From: Candidatus Tayloriibacteriota bacterium
GTDB taxonomy: Bacteria; Patescibacteriota; Minisyncoccia; Phycocordibacterales; GWA1-40-21
NCBI GenBank assembly: GCA_026395155.1
Contig: JAPLZG010000024.1
Span: forward strand, 1 to 7,512
Direction of reading: 5' to 3'
Length of the DNA: 7,512 bases
Every line of letters starts with the position of its first letter. The stretch's first letter is position 1. The position numbers and the translations under genes were made by a program. Below the pieces are notes generated by a model that saw only the letters and a program-made list of their open reading frames with translations, did not search any database and was not told the DNA's origin. Below, piece by piece: positions 1 to 4,430 of the stretch.

Positions 1-449
1 GACTGATAATACTTCATTATATTATCAAACATATCTTCATCTCTTGATTCACCTCGCAAAAAATAATATCCATTAGAAGACCTAGTTTTGTATTCATCAG
101 TCTGTATTTTTGAAGAATCGATACAAATAACACCAATATTAAGTTCTCTAAGTCTGTCCAATATTTTCAACATTCCATTACGTATATTTTTGCCTTCTTT
201 TTCAGCACCCTTAAATAAGGATTCCAAATCTTCTGAAATTTCGCCGGTACTTAAATATAAATCTATCGATGGTTGCAGATTAACGGGTTCCTCATAAAAA
301 ACACCGTCAATTTGGGGAGAAAATTGCTCAATTAATGACAAAATAGCTTTATCATCTTTACCATGTTCCTCTCCCAAGGCAATAATGTCATTTAATTCAA
401 ATAAATTTTCTGGCCAAATTTTTTCTGGATTTTCAGTAACTTTTTCCAT
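1..449 (-). CDS. TIKI/ChaN/EreA-like superfamily protein (partial, C-terminus beyond left edge)
   Basis: An open frame runs from ATG at 449 to the left edge, giving 149 codons with no stop. An in-frame TAG lies 12 nt upstream of the ATG and no other start codon lies between, so the start is well fixed. The visible protein has a GEEHG motif at residues 26-30 after a short hydrophobic strand (IIAL), then a FYEE strand end at 51-54, a LNIGVICID strand at 103-111 and an Arg-rich SRDEDMFDNI segment near 135-144. This order (GE.HG, strand ending in acidic residues, R..DxxM..NI) is what I associate with the TIKI/TraB/ChaN/erythromycin-esterase fold, a metal- or haem-linked hydrolase-like superfamily. 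No signal peptide is seen, so it is probably cytoplasmic. The exact family and substrate cannot be told without the C-terminal half. No Shine-Dalgarno precedes it. It lies 74 nt downstream of tRNA-His on the same strand. Confidence 0.6.
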   Translation of the reverse strand, partial: MEKVTENPEKIWPENLFELNDIIALGEEHGKDDKAILSLIEQFSPQIDGVFYEEPVNLQPSIDLYLSTGEISEDLESLFKGAEKEGKNIRNGMLKILDRLRELNIGVICIDSSKIQTDEYKTRSSNGYYFLRGESRDEDMFDNIMKYYQ

Positions 450-522
450 ACCAAAAGTCTATCAGAGTAGAACTAAAAAGTCATTTACCCTAAAGGGTGA
501 CATACCTAAATTTATATTGCGG

Positions 523-594
523 GGTGACTATCGAGATTCGAACTCGAGCAAATTCCTCCACAGGGAACTGTGCTACCACTACACCATAGTCACC
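523..594 (-). tRNA. tRNA-His (GTG anticodon)
   Basis: The minus strand folds into a full cloverleaf: acceptor GTGACTA/TAGTCAC, D stem GTGT/GCAC, anticodon stem GTTCC/GGAAT with loop CTGTGGA (anticodon GTG), and T stem TCGAG/CTCGA with loop TTCGAAT. The gene includes the extra 5' G (G-1) opposite a C discriminator, the identity pair of bacterial tRNA-His. CCA is not encoded. Confidence 0.96.
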
Positions 595-610
595 ATTCAC
601 TAACCGACTA

Positions 611-619
611 TTTATAACA
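611..619 (-). promoter_or_regulatory. Extended -10 promoter for tRNA-His
   Basis: The minus strand reads TGTTATAAA, a TGn extension followed by TATAAA, ending 17 nt before the tRNA 5' end, which predicts a start site about 9 nt upstream of the mature tRNA. There is no convincing -35 hexamer, as is usual for extended -10 promoters. Confidence 0.45.
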
Positions 620-638
620 GATTTTTTGAGAAAAATCT
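619..638 (-). terminator. Weak AT-rich hairpin after the adenosyltransferase gene
   Basis: An 8-bp perfect stem AGATTTTT/AAAAATCT with a 4-nt loop begins 8 nt after the stop codon of the adenosyltransferase gene. The stem is mostly A-T and there is no separate T-run, so it would be a poor terminator. It abuts the tRNA-His promoter. Confidence 0.25.
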
Positions 639-645
639 ACCCAAA

Positions 646-1233
646 TTAGGAATAGGTAGGATTACTCTCCTTTTTTCCACTTTCTAAAGCAGAAAATCTT
701 GCTAAAGCAAAAAGTAGACTTGAAAGACGATTTAAATATTTTAAAGTATTTGCATCTATATCAACCATTTTTTCTTCTGAAACTGCCACCACTCTCCTCT
801 CAGTCTTCCTAGCAAGAGTACGGGCAAAATCAAACATTGCAGAAATTTCATTTACACCTGGGATTATAAAAGTTTTTATTGGAGGAAGTTTCTTTTCTAT
901 CTCATCAATCATCTTTTCCATGTCTGAAATTTTTGTTTCAAAAATTTTCTTATCTACTCCAGCAACCTGTGCCTGAATGATAAATAAATTCTCTTGAATC
1001 TCATGAACAACAGAAATCAAGGTCAGACCTTGAATCTGCAAAAAGGTCTGACCTTGATTACTTCTAGACTTCAATATTCCAAGGAAAGAATTAAGTTCAT
1101 CAAGAGACCCAAGAGCCTCGGCAATAATTGAGCTTTTAGAAAATCTCTGATCACACCCCCAGCCCGAGGCTGGTCCACCTTTGGCGGAAAATAACTCAGT
1201 TTTTCCATCATCACCTTTTTTTGTATATAACAT
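646..1233 (-). CDS. pduO: PduO-type ATP:cob(I)alamin adenosyltransferase with two in-frame palindromic insertions
   Basis: This is a 195-residue cytoplasmic enzyme that transfers the adenosyl group of ATP to cob(I)alamin to make adenosylcobalamin; the family is usually a homotrimer. Family signatures are clear: N-terminal YTKKGDDGKT (3-12), EALGSLDELNSFLG (39-52), ARTLARKTERR (137-147; ATP/cobalamin-contacting helix) and KYLNRLSSLLFALAR (165-179). Two segments do not fit the family: SAKGGPASGW (16-25) and the stretch N59-I73. Both are encoded by palindromic DNA (1159-1188 and 1015-1059), and removing them brings conserved blocks together as LF-GCDQRFSKSS and FLGILKSRS-SVVHEIQENLF. Start ATG at 1233 opens directly on the conserved N-terminus; no Shine-Dalgarno is visible. 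Whether the enzyme tolerates both inserts cannot be told; the first lies next to the ATP-binding N-terminal loop. No other cobalamin gene is in the window. Confidence 0.9.
   Translation of the reverse strand: MLYTKKGDDGKTELFSAKGGPASGWGCDQRFSKSSIIAEALGSLDELNSFLGILKSRSNQGQTFLQIQGLTLISVVHEIQENLFIIQAQVAGVDKKIFETKISDMEKMIDEIEKKLPPIKTFIIPGVNEISAMFDFARTLARKTERRVVAVSEEKMVDIDANTLKYLNRLSSLLFALARFSALESGKKESNPTYS
1015..1059. repeat. 45-nt palindromic element inside the adenosyltransferase gene
   Basis: Perfect 17-bp inverted arms (1015-1031 and 1043-1059) flank an 11-nt spacer. Each arm contains AAGGTCAGACCTT or its complement, itself a near-palindrome around one central base. The element is exactly 15 codons (N59-I73) and falls where the family has only a short link between its first two helices. 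Confidence 0.85.
1159..1188. repeat. 30-nt GC-rich double-hairpin element inside the adenosyltransferase gene
   Basis: Two small hairpins sit side by side: CCAGCC-CGA-GGCTGG (1159-1173) and CCACC-TTT-GGCGG (1175-1187, one G-T pair). Together with one base they make 30 nt, coding exactly SAKGGPASGW (16-25). The G+C content is far above the flanking gene. The inserted residues interrupt the conserved N-terminal block between LF and GCDQRFSKSS. Confidence 0.7.
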
Positions 1234-1273
1234 GATTGATTTTTAAGGAATGATAATGACTATAAAAATCATC

Positions 1274-1335
1274 ACCCCGTGAAATAAAAACTTTCTGAAG
1301 TTTTTCTCCGTCGTAGACGGATATTTCACTGGGGT
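1274..1335. repeat. Intergenic three-way-junction palindromic element
   Basis: An outer 13-bp stem with one bulge (ACCCC-GTGAAATA at 1274-1286 with TATTTCACTGGGGT at 1322-1335) encloses two inner hairpins: AAAAACTT-TCTG-AAGTTTTT (1286-1305) and TCCGTC-GTA-GACGGA (1307-1321). It lies downstream of the EF-Tu-like gene and 41 nt before the adenosyltransferase start, so in RNA it would be a Y-shaped 3'/5' UTR structure. It may act as an attenuator or be a mobile palindromic repeat. Nothing in it matches a cobalamin riboswitch. Confidence 0.7.
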
Positions 1336-1356
1336 AATAAAATTTAACAGAAACTA

Positions 1357-1614
1357 CTACGCTAATTCAATAGTAGATCCCTCTTTTATTTTATTTGAAA
1401 GCTTTATGGCTATTTCTTGTCCTTTCTTTCCAGACTTTATTTCTTCATGATCAAGTTGCATAGATATTATCGAATCTTCTGTCTCAGTATCCCCATGTTT
1501 AATTTTTATCTTATCACCAACAGAGAGTTTTCCTGAAAGTTTTACAACTGCGACACTTATATGATCATACCAATGAGTAACTACACCCAACGCTTTTTTT
1601 ATTTTTACCATCAT
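1357..1614 (-). CDS. EF-Tu domain 2-like mini-protein (translation-factor beta-barrel)
   Basis: This 85-residue protein consists of a single domain resembling domain 2 of translational GTPases (PF03144-like beta-barrel): an opening strand VKIKKALGVVTHWYDHISVA, then AVVKLSGKLSVGDKIKIKHG (the 'G.l..GD.i.i.g' signature of EF-Tu/IF2 domain 2), then DSIISMQLDHEEIKSGKKGQ and EIAIKLSNKIKEGSTI (the 'm......a..G..v.i.l.....i..G' pattern). There is no GTPase domain. Similar stand-alone 'translation elongation factor-like' proteins are known in Patescibacteria and archaea; their role is not established, and tRNA or nucleic-acid binding is only an inference. Two adjacent ATG codons (1614 and 1611) could start it; no Shine-Dalgarno distinguishes them. 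It may share a transcript with the downstream adenosyltransferase gene. Confidence 0.75.
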   Translation of the reverse strand: MMVKIKKALGVVTHWYDHISVAVVKLSGKLSVGDKIKIKHGDTETEDSIISMQLDHEEIKSGKKGQEIAIKLSNKIKEGSTIELA

Positions 1615-1655
1615 AATAATTTATATTTAAACTTATAAATTTATACTGACCTTTT

Positions 1656-1685
1656 AATATAATAAGTCTAGCACAAACAAAACAA
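1656..1685 (-). promoter_or_regulatory. Candidate promoter for the EF-Tu-like gene
   Basis: On the minus strand a TTGTTT -35-like hexamer (1680-1685) is followed after 18 nt by TATATT (1656-1661). The predicted start site would leave a leader of about 35 nt. The region is very AT-rich, so chance matches are likely. Confidence 0.3.
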
Positions 1686-1766
1686 TATTAGGAATAGATA
1701 ATTCAAGCACAAAAATAGCTATTAAAATATAACCTATTTTAACTTTTCAACAACTTGTTAACTTTG

Positions 1767-1850
1767 TGCACGAGAGAAGACTCGAACTTCCAAGCCCTTG
1801 CGGGCGCTACCACCTCAAGGTAGTGCGTGTACCAATTTCGCCACTCGTGC
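1767..1850 (-). tRNA. tRNA-Leu (GAG anticodon)
   Basis: The minus strand gives an 84-nt class II tRNA: acceptor GCACGAG/CTCGTGC, D arm GCG...CGC with loop GG, anticodon stem CTACC/GGTAG with loop TTGAGGT (anticodon GAG), a 15-nt variable arm with a GCCC-GCAA-GGGC stem, T stem GGAAG/CTTCT with loop TTCGAGT, and discriminator A. CCA is not encoded. The long variable arm and anticodon agree on leucine. Confidence 0.96.
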
Positions 1851-1881
1851 TTATTATTGTCAATACAAACTCACCCACCTC

Positions 1882-1887
1882 ATTATA
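1882..1887 (-). promoter_or_regulatory. -10 box for tRNA-Leu
   Basis: A perfect TATAAT on the minus strand ends 31 nt before the tRNA 5' end. No good -35 hexamer is seen at 16-18 nt spacing. A TTGACA further in (1858-1863) is too close to the tRNA to serve it. Confidence 0.4.
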
Positions 1888-1951
1888 CTACCTAATATTT
1901 TCATAAAATTCAATCAAAATTTTAACTCTGTGAAAATGGTAGGCGGACTAC

Positions 1952-2016
1952 AGTAGAAAATAAATAAATTTAAAAACAACCCAAGGGGTTGTTTTTAAAT
2001 TTATTTATTTTCTACT
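1952..2016 (-). terminator. 31-bp terminator hairpin at the end of rplS
   Basis: Perfect inverted arms (1952-1982 and 1986-2016) with a 3-nt loop. Read on the minus strand, the GC core CAACCC/GGGTTG is followed by TTTTT and further T-rich sequence, a standard Rho-independent terminator; the long symmetrical A/T flanks would let it work in both directions. The rplS stop codon lies inside the promoter-proximal arm. Confidence 0.85.
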
Positions 2017-2395
2017 TCCGCTTCTTTATTTTCCTCTTTAGCTTTCTTTGGTTGAACATCACTTGTTTCTTTTCTAACCTCCAAAAGTTCACTCTTAATG
2101 TGTCTTCTCTTCTGACTTTTGCTCTCTTCAAAATTTCAATTGATTCAATGTTTGGCGAATAGATTGGAAAAATTCTTTCAACACCAACTTCATCAATAAC
2201 TTTTCTAACAGTAAATGTTCCACCTGCTTCTTTTCCGTGTTTAACAGCAAGAACAATTCCCTCAAAAGCCTGAAGTCTTGTTTTATCTTCTTCCTTAATC
2301 TTTTGCATAACACGAACAGTATCACCTGATCTTATATCAAGTGTTTTTCTGGCTTCAATATTAACTGGTGACATTTTTATATTCTTAAGTTCCAT
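2012..2395 (-). CDS. rplS: Ribosomal protein L19, C-terminus apparently frameshifted
   Basis: L19 sits at the 30S-50S interface of the ribosome. Residues 19-96 match the family well: LDIRSGDTVRV, RLQAFEGIVLA (40-50), FTVRKV.DEVGVERIFP (61-77), SPNIESIEILKRAKVRR (80-96). After VRR the family should continue with AKLYYLRE-type sequence, which is missing. The open frame gives a basic tail (97-127) unlike L19 and stops at 2012. The frame shifted by one base at the tandem CTTCT repeat (2104-2113) reads RRHIKSELLEV and ends in KKAKEENKEAEVENK with TAA at 2001, a tail typical of Patescibacteria L19. The likely history is a deletion between two AGAAGA repeats, or an assembly error. The ATG at 2395 is preceded by AACGGG rather than a Shine-Dalgarno and is part of the leader inverted repeat. 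Confidence 0.88.
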   Translation of the reverse strand: MELKNIKMSPVNIEARKTLDIRSGDTVRVMQKIKEEDKTRLQAFEGIVLAVKHGKEAGGTFTVRKVIDEVGVERIFPIYSPNIESIEILKRAKVRREDTLRVNFWRLEKKQVMFNQRKLKRKIKKRK

Positions 2396-2517
2396 CCCGT
2401 TAGAGATTAAAGTGTTATGAATTATACTTTAATCAAATTATTTTCTTATCTCTTTTAACTAACAAACCCCATTATACAAACGGAAACAGTCTGACTGTTT
2501 CCTATCTCTAACGGGAT
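2394..2517 (-). promoter_or_regulatory. rplS leader bounded by a 14-bp inverted repeat that encloses the start codon
   Basis: ATCCCGTTAGAGAT (2394-2407) and its exact complement (2504-2517) bracket 96 nt. In a minus-strand transcript begun upstream, the 3' arm contains the AACGGG before the rplS start and the first two bases of the AUG, so pairing would hide the initiation site. The loop holds a strong hairpin (2482-2502) and two TATAAT boxes (2471-2476 and 2421-2426) that could start shorter transcripts lacking the 5' arm. It could be an autoregulatory leader or a palindromic mobile element with terminal repeats. Confidence 0.6.
2482..2502. repeat. 21-nt palindrome in the rplS leader
   Basis: GGAAACAGTC and GACTGTTTCC flank a single central base, a 10-bp perfect dyad. 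As DNA it could be an operator; as RNA it folds as an 8-bp stem with a 5-nt loop. Confidence 0.7.
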
Positions 2518-2529
2518 CCATAGTTTGAC

Positions 2530-2558
2530 AATTTAGCACAGATAGACGTTTTCTGCAA
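2530..2558 (-). promoter_or_regulatory. Candidate rplS promoter
   Basis: The minus strand has TTGCAG (2553-2558), a 17-nt spacer, and TAAATT (2530-2535) preceded by TGC, which makes an extended -10. The predicted start near 2523 would place the whole 14-bp inverted repeat in the rplS leader. Confidence 0.5.
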
Positions 2559-2600
2559 ATTTTTCGGGCAAGCATTCAATATTCCACATTCTATATTCTC

Positions 2601-3386
2601 CTATTCTATAAATAGCGCAACTGCTTTTTCAAAATCTTCTGGATATGGAGCAATCACTTTAATAGTCTTCCCTGATGGAACTTCTATTTCAAGTTCTCGA
2701 GCATGAAGTGCAGTCCTTTCAAAACCAAGCTGATTTTTCTGTTCTAAATAAAATTTAGTTGCATAAAGGGTATCTTGAACTATTGGATAGTTAATAGCTT
2801 TAAAATGAACTCTGATTTGATGAGTTCGTCCGGTCTTTGGCATAGCTTCCAGAAAAGTAAAACCACCTGCCTGCGCCGTGCTCGTCGCGGCAGGCAGGCC
2901 TTTTCTAGCCAAGACTTTATAATAAGTAACAGCTTCTCTCATTTCTCCTCTAACATTTCTTTGTGCAGACCACATTCTAAAATCAGTTGAGCTCCTTCCT
3001 ATGGGTCTATCTATCATTCCCCTATCTTCTTTAAGTTCACCGTACACAAAAGCATTGTAAACTTTATGAACTTCTCTTTCTTGAAATTGCTCTTTCAAAA
3101 ATTCATATGCTTTTTTATTTTTTGCGATAATAAGTGCACCAGAAGTATCACGATCTATTCTATGAACTATTCCCGGGCGCAACAATTTTGTTCCATCAGA
3201 AAGAACTGTTGGCTCTCCAACATTTTTTGTTCTAGGATATTCTTTTAATATCCAATCAACCAAAGTCTTCTCCCTGCTTGCACTGGCAGGTTTATTTTTC
3301 CCGTCAGGGTGCACAACAAGACCAGCTGGTTTATTTATTACCACGACATCTTTGTCTTCGTATAAAATATCTATTTTTTTATTCAT
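2601..3386 (-). CDS. rluD: RluA-family 23S rRNA pseudouridine synthase with an in-frame palindromic insertion
   Basis: This 261-residue enzyme converts uridines in rRNA (or tRNA) to pseudouridine. Visible motifs: VVVINKPAGLVVHP (14-27), the catalytic loop RPGIVHRIDRDTSG (70-83; catalytic Asp is D78 of HRID), KVYNAFVYG (108-116), IDRPIGRS (125-132), and the C-terminal PKTGRTHQIRVHF (183-195). It opens directly on the catalytic domain without the N-terminal S4 domain of RluC/RluD, so by architecture it is nearer RluA; the target uridine cannot be assigned. Residues 163-175 (GLPAATSTAQAGG) interrupt a strand that normally runs straight into the FTLLE-type strand; they are encoded by the GC-rich palindrome at 2866-2898. 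The ATG at 3386 overlaps the stop of the upstream helix-turn-helix gene as ATGA, implying translational coupling. rplS follows, 205 nt downstream. Confidence 0.92.
   Translation of the reverse strand: MNKKIDILYEDKDVVVINKPAGLVVHPDGKNKPASASREKTLVDWILKEYPRTKNVGEPTVLSDGTKLLRPGIVHRIDRDTSGALIIAKNKKAYEFLKEQFQEREVHKVYNAFVYGELKEDRGMIDRPIGRSSTDFRMWSAQRNVRGEMREAVTYYKVLARKGLPAATSTAQAGGFTFLEAMPKTGRTHQIRVHFKAINYPIVQDTLYATKFYLEQKNQLGFERTALHARELEIEVPSGKTIKVIAPYPEDFEKAVALFIE
2866..2898. repeat. 33-nt GC-rich palindromic element inside rluD
   Basis: CCTGCCTGC (2866-2874) and GCAGGCAGG (2890-2898) are perfect 9-bp inverted arms around a 15-nt GC-rich spacer. At 33 nt it equals 11 codons and its G+C content stands far above the rest of the gene. 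It adds residues between conserved strands of the synthase. Confidence 0.75.
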
Positions 3387-4048
3387 AATTTTTGAGTTAA
3401 ATTACTTATTTTTCTTATCCATCCCATAACCCTTAAGAATACATTAACATCACAGACGGTAATATCCAAGGTACCGAAAGGCAAGGAATCCTTTTTAAAT
3501 TTACTCGCTATGCTAGGTTTTGAATATGTTTTATAAAATTGTGATAATGAAATCTTAACAATCTTAGACCAATATTTTTCAGCATTATTTGCATTTAGAT
3601 GAGAATGAGTATGAATAGCAAACCTGAACTTTTCCTCTTTTACTTTGCAAACAATTCTTAAAAATTTCATCATCACTAATATTATATTTGGGTCACTATT
3701 TGAAAATCTAATATATCTTTTTGTTTTACCACCCTCAGCCCAATATAAAATTGCACCAACAATCTTTAATTTTTCATAAGAAATAGAGTGAATATCCTTA
3801 CCTGCCTGTATCATAAAAGATTCTCTTTTATCGTTTTCATTTATTAACCGTGCTTGGCGCCTATTTTCTATAACCTTAAATGAATATTGGTTTTCCTTTA
3901 AATGTTCCAACATTTCTTTTGTTAAAACAATATTTCTAACCCAAAGACTAACACTAGATTTTGTAACTAATAAAATCTTAGCGATTTCTTTAATTGATTT
4001 CCCTTGTTTGCGTAACTCAATAGCCTTTATTTTTTCTTTATATTTCAT
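3383..4048 (-). CDS. Helix-turn-helix protein with a LAGLIDADG-like C-terminal domain
   Basis: This 221-residue protein starts with a homeodomain-like helix-turn-helix (residues about 3-40): KIKAIELRKQGKSIKEIAKI, then VTKSSVSLWVRNI as recognition helix. A basic linker (ENRRQAR, 61-67) follows. The second domain begins with KIVGAILYWAEGGK (95-108) and RFSNSDPNIILVMMKFLR (114-131), then FRFAIHTHSH (141-150), a YW...KISLSQFYKT segment, FGTLDITVCD (191-200) and FLRVMGWI (204-211). The 'ILYWAEG..K....SNSDP' layout resembles the LAGLIDADG-type fold also found in WhiA and in many uncharacterised HTH proteins of Patescibacteria and archaea. It is probably a DNA-binding regulator; an endonuclease ancestry is possible but catalytic residues cannot be assigned. 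Its stop overlaps the rluD start (ATGA). The start ATG is about 15 nt from the predicted transcription start. Confidence 0.7.
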   Translation of the reverse strand: MKYKEKIKAIELRKQGKSIKEIAKILLVTKSSVSLWVRNIVLTKEMLEHLKENQYSFKVIENRRQARLINENDKRESFMIQAGKDIHSISYEKLKIVGAILYWAEGGKTKRYIRFSNSDPNIILVMMKFLRIVCKVKEEKFRFAIHTHSHLNANNAEKYWSKIVKISLSQFYKTYSKPSIASKFKKDSLPFGTLDITVCDVNVFLRVMGWIRKISNLTQKL

Positions 4049-4069
4049 AGAACATCTTATATGTAGAGT

Positions 4070-4098
4070 ATTATACTATGGTTCAATTTAAAATACAA
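4070..4098 (-). promoter_or_regulatory. Promoter for the helix-turn-helix/rluD operon
   Basis: On the minus strand TTGTAT (4093-4098) is followed after exactly 17 nt by a perfect TATAAT (4070-4075). The start site would be near 4063, leaving a 5' UTR of about 15 nt before the ATG at 4048. Confidence 0.6.
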
Positions 4099-4156
4099 AT
4101 TAATTTAAAATTGCAAAAAAAGTAAAAACGGGTTATTGTATTACAGTTAATGGTAA

Positions 4157-4229
4157 GGGCGATTAGCTCAGTTGGTAGAGCGCCTCACTTACACTGAGGA
4201 TGCCGCAGGTTCGAGTCCTGCATCGCCCA
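4157..4229 (+). tRNA. tRNA-Val (TAC anticodon)
   Basis: A 73-nt cloverleaf: acceptor GGGCGAT/ATCGCCC, D stem GCTC/GAGC with loop AGTTGGTA, anticodon stem CCTCA/TGAGG with loop CTTACAC (anticodon TAC), variable ATGCC, T stem GCAGG/CCTGC with loop TTCGAGT, and discriminator A. CCA is not encoded. It is the only plus-strand gene that is certain. A weak promoter (TTGCAA at 4111-4116, then TTATTG after 16 nt) lies upstream. Confidence 0.97.
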
Positions 4230-4231
4230 CA

Positions 4232-4274
4232 AAAAAAATAAAAACTGCAACAGAATTGCAGTTTTTATTTTTTT
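4232..4274 (+). terminator. Terminator of tRNA-Val
   Basis: Perfect 19-bp inverted arms (4232-4250 and 4256-4274) with a 5-nt loop begin 3 nt after the tRNA. The CTGCAA/TTGCAG core is followed by TTTTTATTTTTTT, a strong Rho-independent terminator; the A-rich left arm would also make it work on the minus strand. Confidence 0.88.
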
Positions 4275-4430
4275 GTGCCCTCGGTAGGACCGTGAGTACA
4301 TTTATCGAAACTTACAGTTTCAGTACCCCGATTGGTGATTTTGTTTCGCTGTCACTCACAAAATAAACTCAATCGGGCTCCGATTCCTAACGTAAGCAAC
4401 ATCCTAGTTGCTTACTCCGAGGGCACAAAA
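4271..4430. repeat. 160-nt branched palindromic element with tRNA-Arg-derived 14-bp terminal inverted repeats
   Basis: TTTTGTGCCCTCGG (4271-4284) and its exact complement (4417-4430) close an element containing three inner hairpins: GAAACT-TAC-AGTTTC (4307-4321, flanked by GTAC on both sides), CCCGATTG/CAATCGGG (4327-4334 with 4370-4377, enclosing ATTTTGT/ACAAAAT), and GTAAGCAAC/GTTGCTTAC (4392-4415). The terminal repeats equal the acceptor 3' strand and trailer of the neighbouring tRNA-Arg. No credible gene is present. Either strand could form a cloverleaf-like RNA or cruciform. Confidence 0.65.

Noticed and set aside
88..603. Two plus-strand frames (88-297 and 385-603)
   Set aside because: The first is antisense to the TIKI-like gene and the second runs across its start and the tRNA-His gene; neither has any recognisable motif.
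1234..1356. Cobalamin riboswitch upstream of the adenosyltransferase
   Set aside because: The gap is only 123 nt, there is no B12-box-like sequence, and the region folds as a simple three-way palindrome instead.
1858..1863. TTGACA as a -35 box for tRNA-Leu
   Set aside because: It lies 8 nt before the tRNA 5' end, so its -10 would fall inside the tRNA.
2128..2325. 65-codon frame antiparallel-shifted within rplS
   Set aside because: It overlaps the well-conserved L19 coding frame and reads low-complexity Leu/Lys/Phe sequence; a shadow frame. It is not the frame of the L19 tail that continues after the proposed frameshift.
4172..4366. Open reading frame of 64 codons on the plus strand
   Set aside because: It starts inside tRNA-Val and runs through its terminator and the palindromic element, with no recognisable protein features.
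4379..4420. Integron attC-like site (TCCTAAC ... GTTAGGA on the opposite strand)
   Set aside because: The core bases do not match the RYYYAAC/GTTRRRY consensus at both ends, and the sequence is better explained as an interrupted inverted copy of the tRNA-Arg 3' end. No integrase or cassette array is present.
4271..4430. An additional large tRNA (for example tRNA-Sec) in the branched element
   Set aside because: The outer stem resembles an acceptor, but no D arm, anticodon arm or T arm of correct size follows on either strand; the similarity comes from copied tRNA-Arg ends.
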